Part shown: positions 1 to 6,844 of the stretch, one piece after another
How the letters are laid out: every line of letters begins with the position of its first letter
Numbering within the stretch: the first letter of the stretch is position 1
Origin: Lachnospiraceae bacterium
GTDB taxonomy: Bacteria > Bacillota > Clostridia > Lachnospirales > Lachnospiraceae
Assembly (NCBI GenBank): GCA_017651385.1
Contig: JAGCCY010000236.1
Span: 1-10,074, forward strand
Length of the DNA: 10,074 nt
Direction of reading: 5' to 3'
Notes under the pieces: generated by a model
What the model saw: the letters and a program-made list of their open reading frames with translations, nothing else
The model's database searches: none
What the model was told of the DNA's origin: nothing
Program-made: the position numbers and the translations under genes

Positions 1-511
1 AAATAAGGAAAAGAGCGGCAAGTACGCCTGTCACAAGCCACTTTGAACTTCCGGCTATCGGAAGTGTTATCACGCCGATCGTATTAAGCAAAAGAATGAT
101 AAGACCTATAAGACCGAATACGATCAACACTCCGGAGGCCGATTTGTTCTCGGAATATCTTTCTTTGTACGGTCTGTATTTGGGTATGTTGTTCATTGCA
201 CGTCTGCGTGCGTTTTCAATGATACCCGCGATCTCTTCTTCGGGGATGCCCTTGGCTAAAAGGGCACTTTTAATGGCTGCCATGGCATCGTCGGCATATA
301 AACCTTCTTCAACGTCACTTCCGCCAAATTCGGTATCGGGGTCTATCTGACCTTCTTCATCGACCGATTCGTATGATATTTCATTAAGCTCATCTTCGAG
401 ATTGCCGATCTCTTCGGCTTCTTCAAGAGTAGCTACCAAAGCGGTCTTACAATCGGGACAGATCTTTATTCCCTCAACATATTCAAGTTTACAGTTTGGA
501 CACCATGGCAT
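1..511 (-). CDS. Zinc-ribbon membrane protein, C-terminus cut by window edge
   Basis: Unrecognised by name; it resembles conserved hypothetical proteins of Lachnospiraceae. The first 170 codons are visible and the frame is still open at position 1. The N-terminus carries a four-cysteine zinc ribbon (MPWCPNC then CPDC; Cys4, Cys7, Cys18, Cys21). An acidic Glu/Asp-rich stretch follows (about 29-75), then a predicted helical part (about 75-105), a basic segment (about 102-120) and a hydrophobic transmembrane helix (about 126-149). A second hydrophobic segment starts near residue 157 and reaches the edge. The ATG at 511 is preceded by AAAGGAG (521-527) at a good distance, overlapping the stop of the upstream oxidoreductase, so translation is probably coupled. 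No catalytic motif is visible. A regulatory, scaffolding or metal-sensing role is possible but not shown. Confidence 0.8.
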   Translation of the reverse strand, partial: MPWCPNCKLEYVEGIKICPDCKTALVATLEEAEEIGNLEDELNEISYESVDEEGQIDPDTEFGGSDVEEGLYADDAMAAIKSALLAKGIPEEEIAGIIENARRRAMNNIPKYRPYKERYSENKSASGVLIVFGLIGLIILLLNTIGVITLPIAGSSKWLVTGVLAALFLI

Positions 512-526
512 AGTTAAATACTCCTT

Positions 527-1909
527 TTATTTGGAAAGATACTGATCGATACCCTTTGCGGCTGCTTTTCCCGCACCCATTGCAAGGATAACGGTTGCGG
601 CGCCCGTAACGGCATCGCCGCCGGCATAAACACCGTCTTTGGATGTCTTACCGAATTCTTCTTCGGCTACGATACATTTTCTCTTATTGATTTCAAGACC
701 TTTTGTGGTCGAAGAGATAAGCGGGTTGGGACTTGTACCGAGTGACATGATCACCGCATCCACATCGAGTACGAATTCTGATCCGGGGATCTCAACAGGG
801 CTTCTTCTTCCCGATTCGTCGGGCTCGCCGAGTTCCATCTTTATACATTTGATACCGTTTACCCAGCCGTTTTCATCTGTAAGGATCTCTGTGGGATTTG
901 AAAGAAGGTTAAATATGATACCCTCTTCTTTTGCATGATGTACTTCTTCTACTCTTGCGGGCAATTCGGCTTCCGAACGACGGTAAACAACATGTACTTC
1001 GGCACCGAGTCTTAAAGCTGTTCTTGCGGCATCCATCGCTACATTACCGCCGCCTACAACGGCAACTTTCTTTGCTCTCATGATGGGAGTTGAGGAATTT
1101 TCGTCAAAGGCCTTCATGAGATTGCTTCTTGTAAGGTATTCGTTTGCCGAGAAAACACCGTTCGCATTTTCACCGGGTATACCCATGAATTTGGGAAGAC
1201 CCGCACCGGAACCGATAAATACCGCATCAAAACCTTCATCTTCCATAAGTTCGTCAACGGTAACGCTCTTTCCTACCACAACGTTGGTCTCGATCTTAAC
1301 GCCCAATGATCTTACGTTTTCGATCTCCTTGGCAACAACCTTTTCTTTGGGAAGACGAAATTCGGGTATACCGTATACCAAAACACCGCCCGGCTGATGA
1401 AGGGCTTCGAATATCGTTACGTCATAGCCCATTTTTGCAAGGTCGCCGGCACATGTAAGACCTGCGGGACCCGAACCGATAACGGCAACTTTTTTGTCCT
1501 TCTTGCTTGTGGCACCCTGAGGTTTTCTTCCGTTTTCTCTTGCCCAGTCAGCTACGAATCTTTCAAGCTTACCTATGGAAACGGGTTCGCCTTTGATACC
1601 TCTTATACACTTTCCTTCACACTGACTTTCCTGAGGGCAGACTCTTCCGCAGACAGCGGGAAGAGCTGACGATTCCGAAAGGATGTCATATGCTTTGTCA
1701 AAATTTCCAAGCTTGACCTGCTCTATAAAAGCGGGAATATTGATGGAAACGGGGCAACCTTTGATACACATGGCATTTTTGCAGTTCAAACATCTTGAAG
1801 CTTCGGCCATGGCTTCCTCGGCATTGTATCCGAGACATACTTCTTCAAAATTTCCGGCGCGCTTTACGGGATCCTGCTCACGTACCGGCACTTTCTTTAA
1901 CATATCCAT
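527..1909 (-). CDS. gltA: GltA/NfnB-like NADPH-dependent FAD/iron-sulfur oxidoreductase
   Basis: A 460-residue flavoprotein of the glutamate synthase small-subunit/NfnB family. The N-terminal part holds two four-cysteine sets expected to bind [4Fe-4S] clusters (Cys40, 43, 48, 52 and Cys87, 91, 97, 101). Next come an FAD Rossmann motif (VIGSGPAG, 143-150), an NADPH-type GGGNVAMDAA motif (286-295) and a C-terminal FAD-contact motif (YAGGDAVTGAA, 428-438). The annotated NADPH-dependent glutamate synthase activity is unlikely on its own because no large gltB subunit lies nearby. Pairing with the PyrK-like gene just upstream points to NfnAB, the electron-bifurcating NADH-dependent ferredoxin:NADP+ oxidoreductase. 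The frame extends upstream to 1987, overlapping the preceding gene. The start at 1909 is preferred because AGGAGA lies 7 nt before it and MDMLKKVPVREQDP is the usual family N-terminus. Confidence 0.92.
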   Translation of the reverse strand: MDMLKKVPVREQDPVKRAGNFEEVCLGYNAEEAMAEASRCLNCKNAMCIKGCPVSINIPAFIEQVKLGNFDKAYDILSESSALPAVCGRVCPQESQCEGKCIRGIKGEPVSIGKLERFVADWARENGRKPQGATSKKDKKVAVIGSGPAGLTCAGDLAKMGYDVTIFEALHQPGGVLVYGIPEFRLPKEKVVAKEIENVRSLGVKIETNVVVGKSVTVDELMEDEGFDAVFIGSGAGLPKFMGIPGENANGVFSANEYLTRSNLMKAFDENSSTPIMRAKKVAVVGGGNVAMDAARTALRLGAEVHVVYRRSEAELPARVEEVHHAKEEGIIFNLLSNPTEILTDENGWVNGIKCIKMELGEPDESGRRSPVEIPGSEFVLDVDAVIMSLGTSPNPLISSTTKGLEINKRKCIVAEEEFGKTSKDGVYAGGDAVTGAATVILAMGAGKAAAKGIDQYLSK

Positions 1910-1916
1910 TTCTTTG

Positions 1917-1922
1917 TCTCCT
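1917..1922 (-). promoter_or_regulatory. Ribosome binding site fixing the gltA/nfnB start
   Basis: AGGAGA on the minus strand lies 7 nt before the ATG at 1909. A longer start at 1987 would overlap the preceding gene by 53 nt and add 26 residues foreign to the family, so this site decides in favour of 1909. Confidence 0.8.
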
Positions 1923-1934
1923 ATCGTTAAGTAC

Positions 1935-2813
1935 TTATGAACAGTTGCCGCATCCGCCGTGATGCGTATTGCCTTCTTTTGCGGCAAGGAATGCTTTTCC
2001 TTCGGCTGTTTTATAAAGTGTCTGGCGTTTCATTGCCTCATCAAAGTTAACAAGATGACCGTCAAATTCGGGACCGTCAACACATGCAAACTTAACCGAA
2101 TCGCCTACGGTAACACGACATGCACCGCACATTCCGGTTCCGTCCACCATGATGGGATTTAAACTTACCACGGTCGGAATATTGAGTTCCTTTGTAAGCT
2201 TGCATACAAATTTCATCATGATCATGGGACCGATCGCTATGCAGACATCGTATTTATTGCCTTCGTTTACAAGATCTTCGATAGTCTTTGTGACCATACC
2301 GGAGCGGCCGTAAGATCCGTCATCCGTTGTGATATAGAGATTTCCTGCAACTGCCTTCATCTCATCCTCTAAGATTATGAGGCTCTTTGTTTTTGCACCG
2401 ACTATTACGTCCGCATTTATGCCGTTCTCTTTAAGCCATTTAACCTGAGGATAAACGGGTGCGGTTCCGACACCGCCGGCAACAAAAAGAATGTTCTTTT
2501 TTGAAGTTACATCAACTCCGTCGGTTATAAGTTCCGAAGGCTTGCCCAAAGGACCCACAAAATCGTGGAAGGCATCTCCTTCTTTAAGTTCAGACATAAA
2601 TTGTGTACCCGCTCCCACGATCTGGAACACGATGGTTATGGTACCCGCTTCTCTGTCATAATCGCAGATGGTAAGCGGTATTCTTTCACTGTCTTCGTCT
2701 GTTCTGACAATGACGAACTGTCCGGGGAGGCAGGTTTTTGCCACTCTCGGAGCCTTCACAACCATAAGAAATATGTTGGTCGTGATCTCTTCGGCTTTTA
2801 AAATCTTAAACAT
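1935..2813 (-). CDS. NfnA/PyrK-like FAD/NAD-binding, [2Fe-2S] reductase subunit
   Basis: A 292-residue protein of the dihydroorotate dehydrogenase electron-transfer (PyrK)/ferredoxin-NADP reductase alpha family. An FAD-binding beta-barrel covers about residues 1-98 and includes the RIPLTICDYD motif (44-53). The NAD-binding domain has VAGGVGTAPVYPQ (111-123). The iron-sulfur segment VDGTGMCGAC...FAC offers Asp224, Cys229, Cys232 and Cys244, matching the Asp plus three Cys ligation known for NfnA-type [2Fe-2S] clusters. With the GltA-like gene 25 nt downstream it likely forms cytoplasmic NfnAB, which couples NADH and reduced ferredoxin to NADP+ reduction. Sulfide dehydrogenase is an alternative family label. 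The ATG at 2813 has AAAGGAA (2821-2827) 7 nt upstream. The C-terminus ends in an extra His-His and CxxC tail (HHGGCGNCS). Confidence 0.9.
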   Translation of the reverse strand: MFKILKAEEITTNIFLMVVKAPRVAKTCLPGQFVIVRTDEDSERIPLTICDYDREAGTITIVFQIVGAGTQFMSELKEGDAFHDFVGPLGKPSELITDGVDVTSKKNILFVAGGVGTAPVYPQVKWLKENGINADVIVGAKTKSLIILEDEMKAVAGNLYITTDDGSYGRSGMVTKTIEDLVNEGNKYDVCIAIGPMIMMKFVCKLTKELNIPTVVSLNPIMVDGTGMCGACRVTVGDSVKFACVDGPEFDGHLVNFDEAMKRQTLYKTAEGKAFLAAKEGNTHHGGCGNCS

Positions 2814-2836
2814 CTTGGTTTTCCTTTCGCTTTGTT

Positions 2837-3292
2837 TTATAACGGTGAAAGAACGTATCCGTTCTCTCCCTCTACATCAACGGTATATAACATACCGTTG
2901 TAGCAATCTATTGCATATTATGTTCCGGTCATTCTGTTGTTGCCCAGATCATCCTGAATGTATTCAACGACAAAGTAGAAATCACCCATTCCTTCGATGG
3001 GATAGATCGTAGAATACATAAAAATGTATGTACCTTCAATGCCTTCGCGGTGACGGCCAGATTCATCCAGATAGCCTCTGTCGATAAGGCCCTGATTTAA
3101 TGCCGTTACGGCATCGGCTGCCGTGATACTCGTATTTAAAACAACGTTATAATTTCTTTCGACGATCTCGGACTGAGTTCCGTCGTTGGCATATACAACA
3201 AATTTATAAGTATTGTAGCCTTCGGCCGCAGGAACGGGATTTATGTATCTGTTCGATTCCTTGGTGGGATCCGATCCGTCTGTTGTATAATA
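2837..3292 (-). pseudogene. In-frame remnant of the zinc-ribbon/TPR/chitobiase-C-like gene
   Basis: This stretch continues, in the same frame, the protein that stops at the TGA at 3293-3295. Counting from the ATG at 4294, codons 335-458 encode the rest of the second chitobiase-C-like repeat (YYTTDGSDPT directly after the stop). A further domain starts near residue 390 (ITAADAVTALNQGLIDRGYL). A second in-frame nonsense codon, TAA at 2918-2920 (codon 459), follows ...NNRMTGT. Readable sequence then resumes (YAIDCYNGMLYTVDVEGENG) to a natural TAA at 2837-2839, 23 nt before the next gene. No start codon with a ribosome binding site is evident inside, so it is unlikely to be a separate gene. Substitutions alone explain both stops, because the frame never shifts over 486 codons. 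Recent decay or base-calling error are the leading explanations. Confidence 0.8.
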
Positions 3293-3541
3293 TCACGTAT
3301 ACATAACGGGCACATCAACTTCTATCAAAAATGTGTGCTCGTAATCTCCGCTTTCGGGTTCGACCTCGGGTGCAAAAGAAAATGCAATATCGATAAGATA
3401 ATCTTTTGTGACAACCTCGCTTGGGATATCGTAATCGTTGAAAACGACCGCTTTTACGGTATAACTTCCGTATTCAAGCGTTAACGGCTCTGTATATTTT
3501 GTGCCGGAAGTAACGGGATCCGAACCGTCGGTAGTATAATA
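3266..3541 (-). repeat. Two copies of a 27-nt element inside the chitobiase-C-like repeats
   Basis: Positions 3266-3292 and 3515-3541 match at 24 of 27 bases by eye. Both encode the YYTTDGSDP signature of the two tandem chitobiase-C-like domains. The strong nucleotide similarity suggests domain duplication or gene conversion within the gene. Confidence 0.75.
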
Positions 3542-4294
3542 AATATCACCGTCTCCGGGCGTTGTTATCCTTACTATTATCGTATCTTTATATGTGCCCG
3601 ATTCAAGATTGAATTCGGGTGAAGTGACCCTGTATGAGGAATATTCGCTCAAAACACTTTCGATATCGCATTTTTCAAGAGCATAACTGATCCTTGAATA
3701 GTCGGCATTGTCTTTATAGATCGCGAACAATCTGTTATATGCCTGGATTCGGGTCGCATTATCAAAATTTTTGTTTTCGGCGGCATCAGTTAAGATATAG
3801 ATGCAATCGTCTGTCCTGTCGAGTTTCTTGTAGTAATCTGCAAGCTGAAACCTATAGTCGGGATTTTCGGGATCCAGTTTAACCGCTCTTTCAAGATAAG
3901 TCACTGCTTTTAAGTAATCATCATTGTCAATGGCTTTCTGAGCCATTTCAACCTGATAATCCAAAGAGCTTTCTCTTGAAACCTTTATCCCCATTCTTAT
4001 TGCAAAAATGATAACGGTCAGGATCAAAACGGAAATGATCACATAAAAGATCTTTCCGAAACGACTGCCGGATTTAAGCAATATTCTCAATATGGACGGA
4101 TTGTCGTCATCATCGAATTCGACATCGTCATCAAATTCATAATCATCGGGAAATTGTTCGTTTGCGATATTTTTAATGGTCTTGTGCATTTCAAGTTCCA
4201 TATCGATATCGGACACGATCTCAACTTCCGTGCCGCAATTATCGCAATATAATTTTCCGTCGGGCAAATCCTTGCCGCAGTTGGGACACTTCAT
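3293..4294 (-). CDS. Zinc-ribbon, TM, TPR, chitobiase-C-like protein, stopped early by TGA
   Basis: A 333-residue product, probably a truncated form of a 485-residue protein. In order it shows: a zinc ribbon (Cys3, Cys6, Cys17, Cys20), a very acidic Asp-rich stretch (50-65), one transmembrane helix (about 81-100), TPR-like helices (about 112-205; a clear unit is KAVTYLERAVKLDPENPDYRF), and a first chitobiase/Fn3-associated C-terminal-type domain (about 224-302) with IYYTTDGSDP. A second such domain begins at about 308 and is cut at its core by TGA (3293-3295). The likely topology puts the zinc ribbon inside the cell, with TPR and beta domains outside. The ATG at 4294 follows folD by 5 nt and has AAAGG about 11 nt upstream. 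Biochemical function is unknown; a surface or envelope scaffold is an inference. The TGA is out of character, since every complete neighbour ends in TAA. Confidence 0.8.
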   Translation of the reverse strand: MKCPNCGKDLPDGKLYCDNCGTEVEIVSDIDMELEMHKTIKNIANEQFPDDYEFDDDVEFDDDDNPSILRILLKSGSRFGKIFYVIISVLILTVIIFAIRMGIKVSRESSLDYQVEMAQKAIDNDDYLKAVTYLERAVKLDPENPDYRFQLADYYKKLDRTDDCIYILTDAAENKNFDNATRIQAYNRLFAIYKDNADYSRISYALEKCDIESVLSEYSSYRVTSPEFNLESGTYKDTIIVRITTPGDGDIYYTTDGSDPVTSGTKYTEPLTLEYGSYTVKAVVFNDYDIPSEVVTKDYLIDIAFSFAPEVEPESGDYEHTFLIEVDVPVMYT

Positions 4295-4299
4295 ATTTC

Positions 4300-5139
4300 T
4301 TAATACCTTTCGCTGGCTTTGATTACATTCTTCATGAGCATAGCTATGGTCATGGGACCGACGCCTCCGGGAACCGGAGTGATCTTTGAAACGATATCTT
4401 TAACATCGTCAAAATTTACGTCGCCGCACATTTTATTGTTTTCATCCCTGTGTATGCCTACATCGATCACAACGGCATCCTTTTTTACAAATGAAGAATC
4501 GACAAATCTCGGCTTGCCGATCGCTACGATCAAAATGTCAGCATTTTTACATATATCTTTTAAATTGACGGTTTTGGAATGACAGATCGTAACCGTGGCA
4601 TTCTCTCTTAGCATAAGAAGCGCCATCGGCTTTCCGACTATATTGCTCCTGCCTATGACAACACAATTCTTGCCGGTGATATCCACATTGCTTCGTTTTA
4701 AAAGCTCGATTATGCCTGCCGGCGTACAGGAAACAAATCCGTCAAGTCCCGTACACAAAGCTCCGACGTTATTTACATGGAAACCGTCGACATCTTTTAA
4801 AGGACTGATCCTGTCGATGACATGATCTTCATTGATATGTTTGGGAAGCGGTAACTGCACAAGAATACCGTTCACCGAATCATCGTCGTTCAATTTATCG
4901 ATAAGTTTAAGAAGCTCCTCTTCGGAAGTGTTTTCGTCAAGTTCATATGAAAGTGACTTTATATTGCAAAATTCACATGCTTTTTTCTTATTGTTGACAT
5001 ATATCGATGAAGCCGGATCGTTTCCGACAAGTATCACGGCAAGACAGGGAGTGATACCTTTTTCGATAAGCTTTAAAGCGGCTTCTTTACATTCTTCTTT
5101 TATTTCAGAGGAAATTTTCTTTCCGTCAATTATCTCCAT
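4300..5139 (-). CDS. folD: Bifunctional methylene-THF dehydrogenase/methenyl-THF cyclohydrolase FolD
   Basis: A 279-residue protein of normal FolD length. FolD interconverts 5,10-methylene-THF and 10-formyl-THF through methenyl-THF, using NADP(H) in most bacteria. Visible family marks are the catalytic YxxxK (Tyr47, Lys51) in SSIYVNNKKKA, VQLPLP (94-99), DVDGFH (116-121), the nucleotide-binding GRSNIVGKP (163-171) and the C-terminal PVPGGVGPMT (255-264). It lies 12 nt after fhs, whose product 10-formyl-THF is the FolD substrate, so the two genes run a continuous one-carbon route and no separate cyclohydrolase is needed. AAAGGAG (5147-5153) overlaps the fhs stop and stands 7 nt before the ATG at 5139, suggesting translational coupling. 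The protein is cytoplasmic. Confidence 0.97.
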   Translation of the reverse strand: MEIIDGKKISSEIKEECKEAALKLIEKGITPCLAVILVGNDPASSIYVNNKKKACEFCNIKSLSYELDENTSEEELLKLIDKLNDDDSVNGILVQLPLPKHINEDHVIDRISPLKDVDGFHVNNVGALCTGLDGFVSCTPAGIIELLKRSNVDITGKNCVVIGRSNIVGKPMALLMLRENATVTICHSKTVNLKDICKNADILIVAIGKPRFVDSSFVKKDAVVIDVGIHRDENNKMCGDVNFDDVKDIVSKITPVPGGVGPMTIAMLMKNVIKASERY

Positions 5140-5151
5140 GATCGATCTCCT

Positions 5152-6822
5152 TTAGAAAAGTCCTGTTATATTTCCGTTATCATCCACATCTATCGTATAT
5201 GCTGCGGGATTTTTGGATAATCCGGGCATGGTAACGATCTGTCCGGTTAATACTACCACAAATCCGGCTCCTGCGGATATATATACATCTCTTACGTTCA
5301 GAACAAAATCATCCGGTCTTCCCAAAAGCGTGGGATCGTCGGAAAGAGAATACTGTGTTTTGGCCATACATACAGGCAGACCGGCAAATCCAAGATCTGT
5401 AAGCTTTGAAAGCATCTTCTCGCTTTCCTTTGAAAAGCTTACATCTTTAGCGCCGTATATCTCTTTGGCCACAGTGATTATCTTCTCTTTTAAAGGAAGA
5501 TCGTCGTCGTAAATGGGCTTAAACTCACTCTTTTTCTCTGAAAGGGTTTTTAATACCGCATTGGCAAGATCGATACCGCCTTCTCCGCCGGATTCCCAAA
5601 CCCTTGATAAAGCGAACTCGCAGTTTCTGTCTTCGCAGAATTTTTTGACGAATGCGGTCTCGCTTTCGGTGTCGGAAGAAAAAGCATTTAATGTGACTAT
5701 TACCGGCACTTTGTATTTTTGAAGATTTTCAATATGTTTTTCAAGATTTACGATACCTTTTTTAAGAGCATCGAGATTTTCTGCGGAAAGGTCGTTTTTT
5801 GCAACTCCGCCGTTATATTTTAAGGCTCTTATCGTTGCCACAAGAACAACACAATCGGGTTTTAAGCCGGCTTTTCTGCACTTTATGTCAAAGAACTTCT
5901 CTGCGCCCAGATCTGCGCCGAATCCGGCCTCTGTTATAACATAGTCAGCCATTTTAAGCGCAAATCTTGTGGCTCTTACGGAGTTGCATCCGTGAGCTAT
6001 GTTGGCAAACGGACCTCCGTGCACGATCGCGGGAGTATGCTCAAGCGTCTGTAGGATATTGGGTTTTATGGCATCTTTAAGTAATGCGGCCATTGATCCA
6101 ACGCACTTAAGATCCTTTGCTGTTATGGGATTTCCGCTGTAATCGTATGCAACGATTATGCGGCCTAGCTTTTCTTTAAGATCCTTTAGATCCTCTGCAA
6201 GGCACAATACAGCCATGATCTCGGAAGCAACCGTGATCACAAAATGATCTTCTCTTACCGTTCCGTCGGATTTATTGCCGAGCCCGACCACGATATTTCT
6301 TAAGACCCTGTCGTTCATATCCATACAACGTTTCCAGACGATATTGCGCGTATCGATATTTAACTCGTTTCCCTGCTGGATATGATTGTCAAGGATGGCA
6401 GCAAGAAGATTGTTGGCACTGGTTATCGCATGAAAGTCGCCTGTGAAATGCAAGTTCAGATCTTCCATGGGTACGACCTGTGCGTATCCGCCGCCGGCAG
6501 CTCCGCCTTTTATTCCGAAACACGGTCCCAAAGAAGGCTCCCTTAACGCGATCACACACTTTTTTCCAAGCTTTCCGAAAGCTTCGCCCAGGCCTACGGT
6601 CGTGGTTGTCTTTCCTTCGCCGGCCGGAGTGGGATTTATAGCCGTTACCAGGATCAGTTTGCCGTCTTTATTGTTTTTATGTTCTTCATACCATTCATCA
6701 CTGATCTTGGCTTTGTATTTACCGTAATATTCAAGATATTCCTCCGATATTCCGATACTTTCCGCAACATCTTTGATGGGTAAGAGTTTTGCCTCGCGGG
6801 CGATTTCAATATCTGACTTCAA
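5152..6822 (-). CDS. fhs: Formate-tetrahydrofolate ligase (10-formyl-THF synthetase)
   Basis: A 556-residue protein, the normal length for this family. It makes 10-formyl-THF from formate, THF and ATP, feeding purine and other one-carbon synthesis or the methyl branch of the Wood-Ljungdahl pathway. The ATP-binding loop [10 protein letters not shown] (64-73) is present, with REPSLGP (94-100) and the glycine-rich [14 protein letters not shown] (103-116) typical of the family. The start codon is TTG (6820-6822): an in-frame TAA stands two codons upstream, no ATG is nearby, and GGAAAGGA (6829-6836) is 6 nt before it. The gene follows ftsK by 22 nt and leads into folD, its pathway partner. No wider pathway genes such as methylene-THF reductase are in the window, so an acetogenic role cannot be decided. 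Confidence 0.97.
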   Translation of the reverse strand: MKSDIEIAREAKLLPIKDVAESIGISEEYLEYYGKYKAKISDEWYEEHKNNKDGKLILVTAINPTPAGEGKTTTTVGLGEAFGKLGKKCVIALREPSLGPCFGIKGGAAGGGYAQVVPMEDLNLHFTGDFHAITSANNLLAAILDNHIQQGNELNIDTRNIVWKRCMDMNDRVLRNIVVGLGNKSDGTVREDHFVITVASEIMAVLCLAEDLKDLKEKLGRIIVAYDYSGNPITAKDLKCVGSMAALLKDAIKPNILQTLEHTPAIVHGGPFANIAHGCNSVRATRFALKMADYVITEAGFGADLGAEKFFDIKCRKAGLKPDCVVLVATIRALKYNGGVAKNDLSAENLDALKKGIVNLEKHIENLQKYKVPVIVTLNAFSSDTESETAFVKKFCEDRNCEFALSRVWESGGEGGIDLANAVLKTLSEKKSEFKPIYDDDLPLKEKIITVAKEIYGAKDVSFSKESEKMLSKLTDLGFAGLPVCMAKTQYSLSDDPTLLGRPDDFVLNVRDVYISAGAGFVVVLTGQIVTMPGLSKNPAAYTIDVDDNGNITGLF

Positions 6823-6828
6823 ATTTTA

Positions 6829-6836
6829 TCCTTTCC
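6829..6836 (-). promoter_or_regulatory. Ribosome binding site serving the TTG start of fhs
   Basis: GGAAAGGA on the minus strand ends 6 nt before the TTG at 6822. With an in-frame stop just upstream of the TTG, this supports the unusual start and rules out an N-terminal extension. It shares two bases with a 10-bp palindrome at 6835-6844. Confidence 0.75.
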
Positions 6837-6844
6837 GGATCCGG
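6835..6844. other. Perfect 10-bp palindrome between ftsK and fhs
   Basis: CCGGATCCGG is fully self-complementary. It fills the gap between the ftsK stop (6845) and the fhs ribosome binding site. It has no loop and no T-run, so it is not a terminator. It may be chance or a small protein-binding site. Confidence 0.4.

Noticed and set aside
527..1909. Glutamate synthase small subunit
   Set aside because: The family name fits, but there is no large gltB subunit in the window, and the gene is paired with a PyrK/NfnA-like subunit, which fits NfnAB better.
2814..2836. Promoter or terminator between the broken gene and the NfnA-like gene
   Set aside because: Only 23 nt lie between the natural stop and the next ATG. 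They hold a ribosome binding site (AAAGGAA) and no stem-loop or clear -10/-35 pair.
3293..3295. TGA at codon 334 as selenocysteine or as a reassigned Trp codon
   Set aside because: The aligned residue in the first repeat is Ile, with no Cys/Sec context, and I see no selenocysteine-insertion-type hairpin just after it. Trp is encoded by TGG elsewhere in the window. The second interruption is TAA, which neither scheme explains.
2837..4294. A frameshift as the cause of the broken zinc-ribbon/TPR gene
   Set aside because: The homologous sequence before, between and after the two stops is in the same frame, and the total from ATG to final TAA is exactly 486 codons, so no net insertion or deletion is needed.
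6823..6844. ZTP (pfl) or folate riboswitch before fhs/folD
   Set aside because: Such riboswitches are known before these genes in other bacteria, but here only 22 nt separate fhs from ftsK and 12 nt separate folD from fhs, which is too short for the aptamer.
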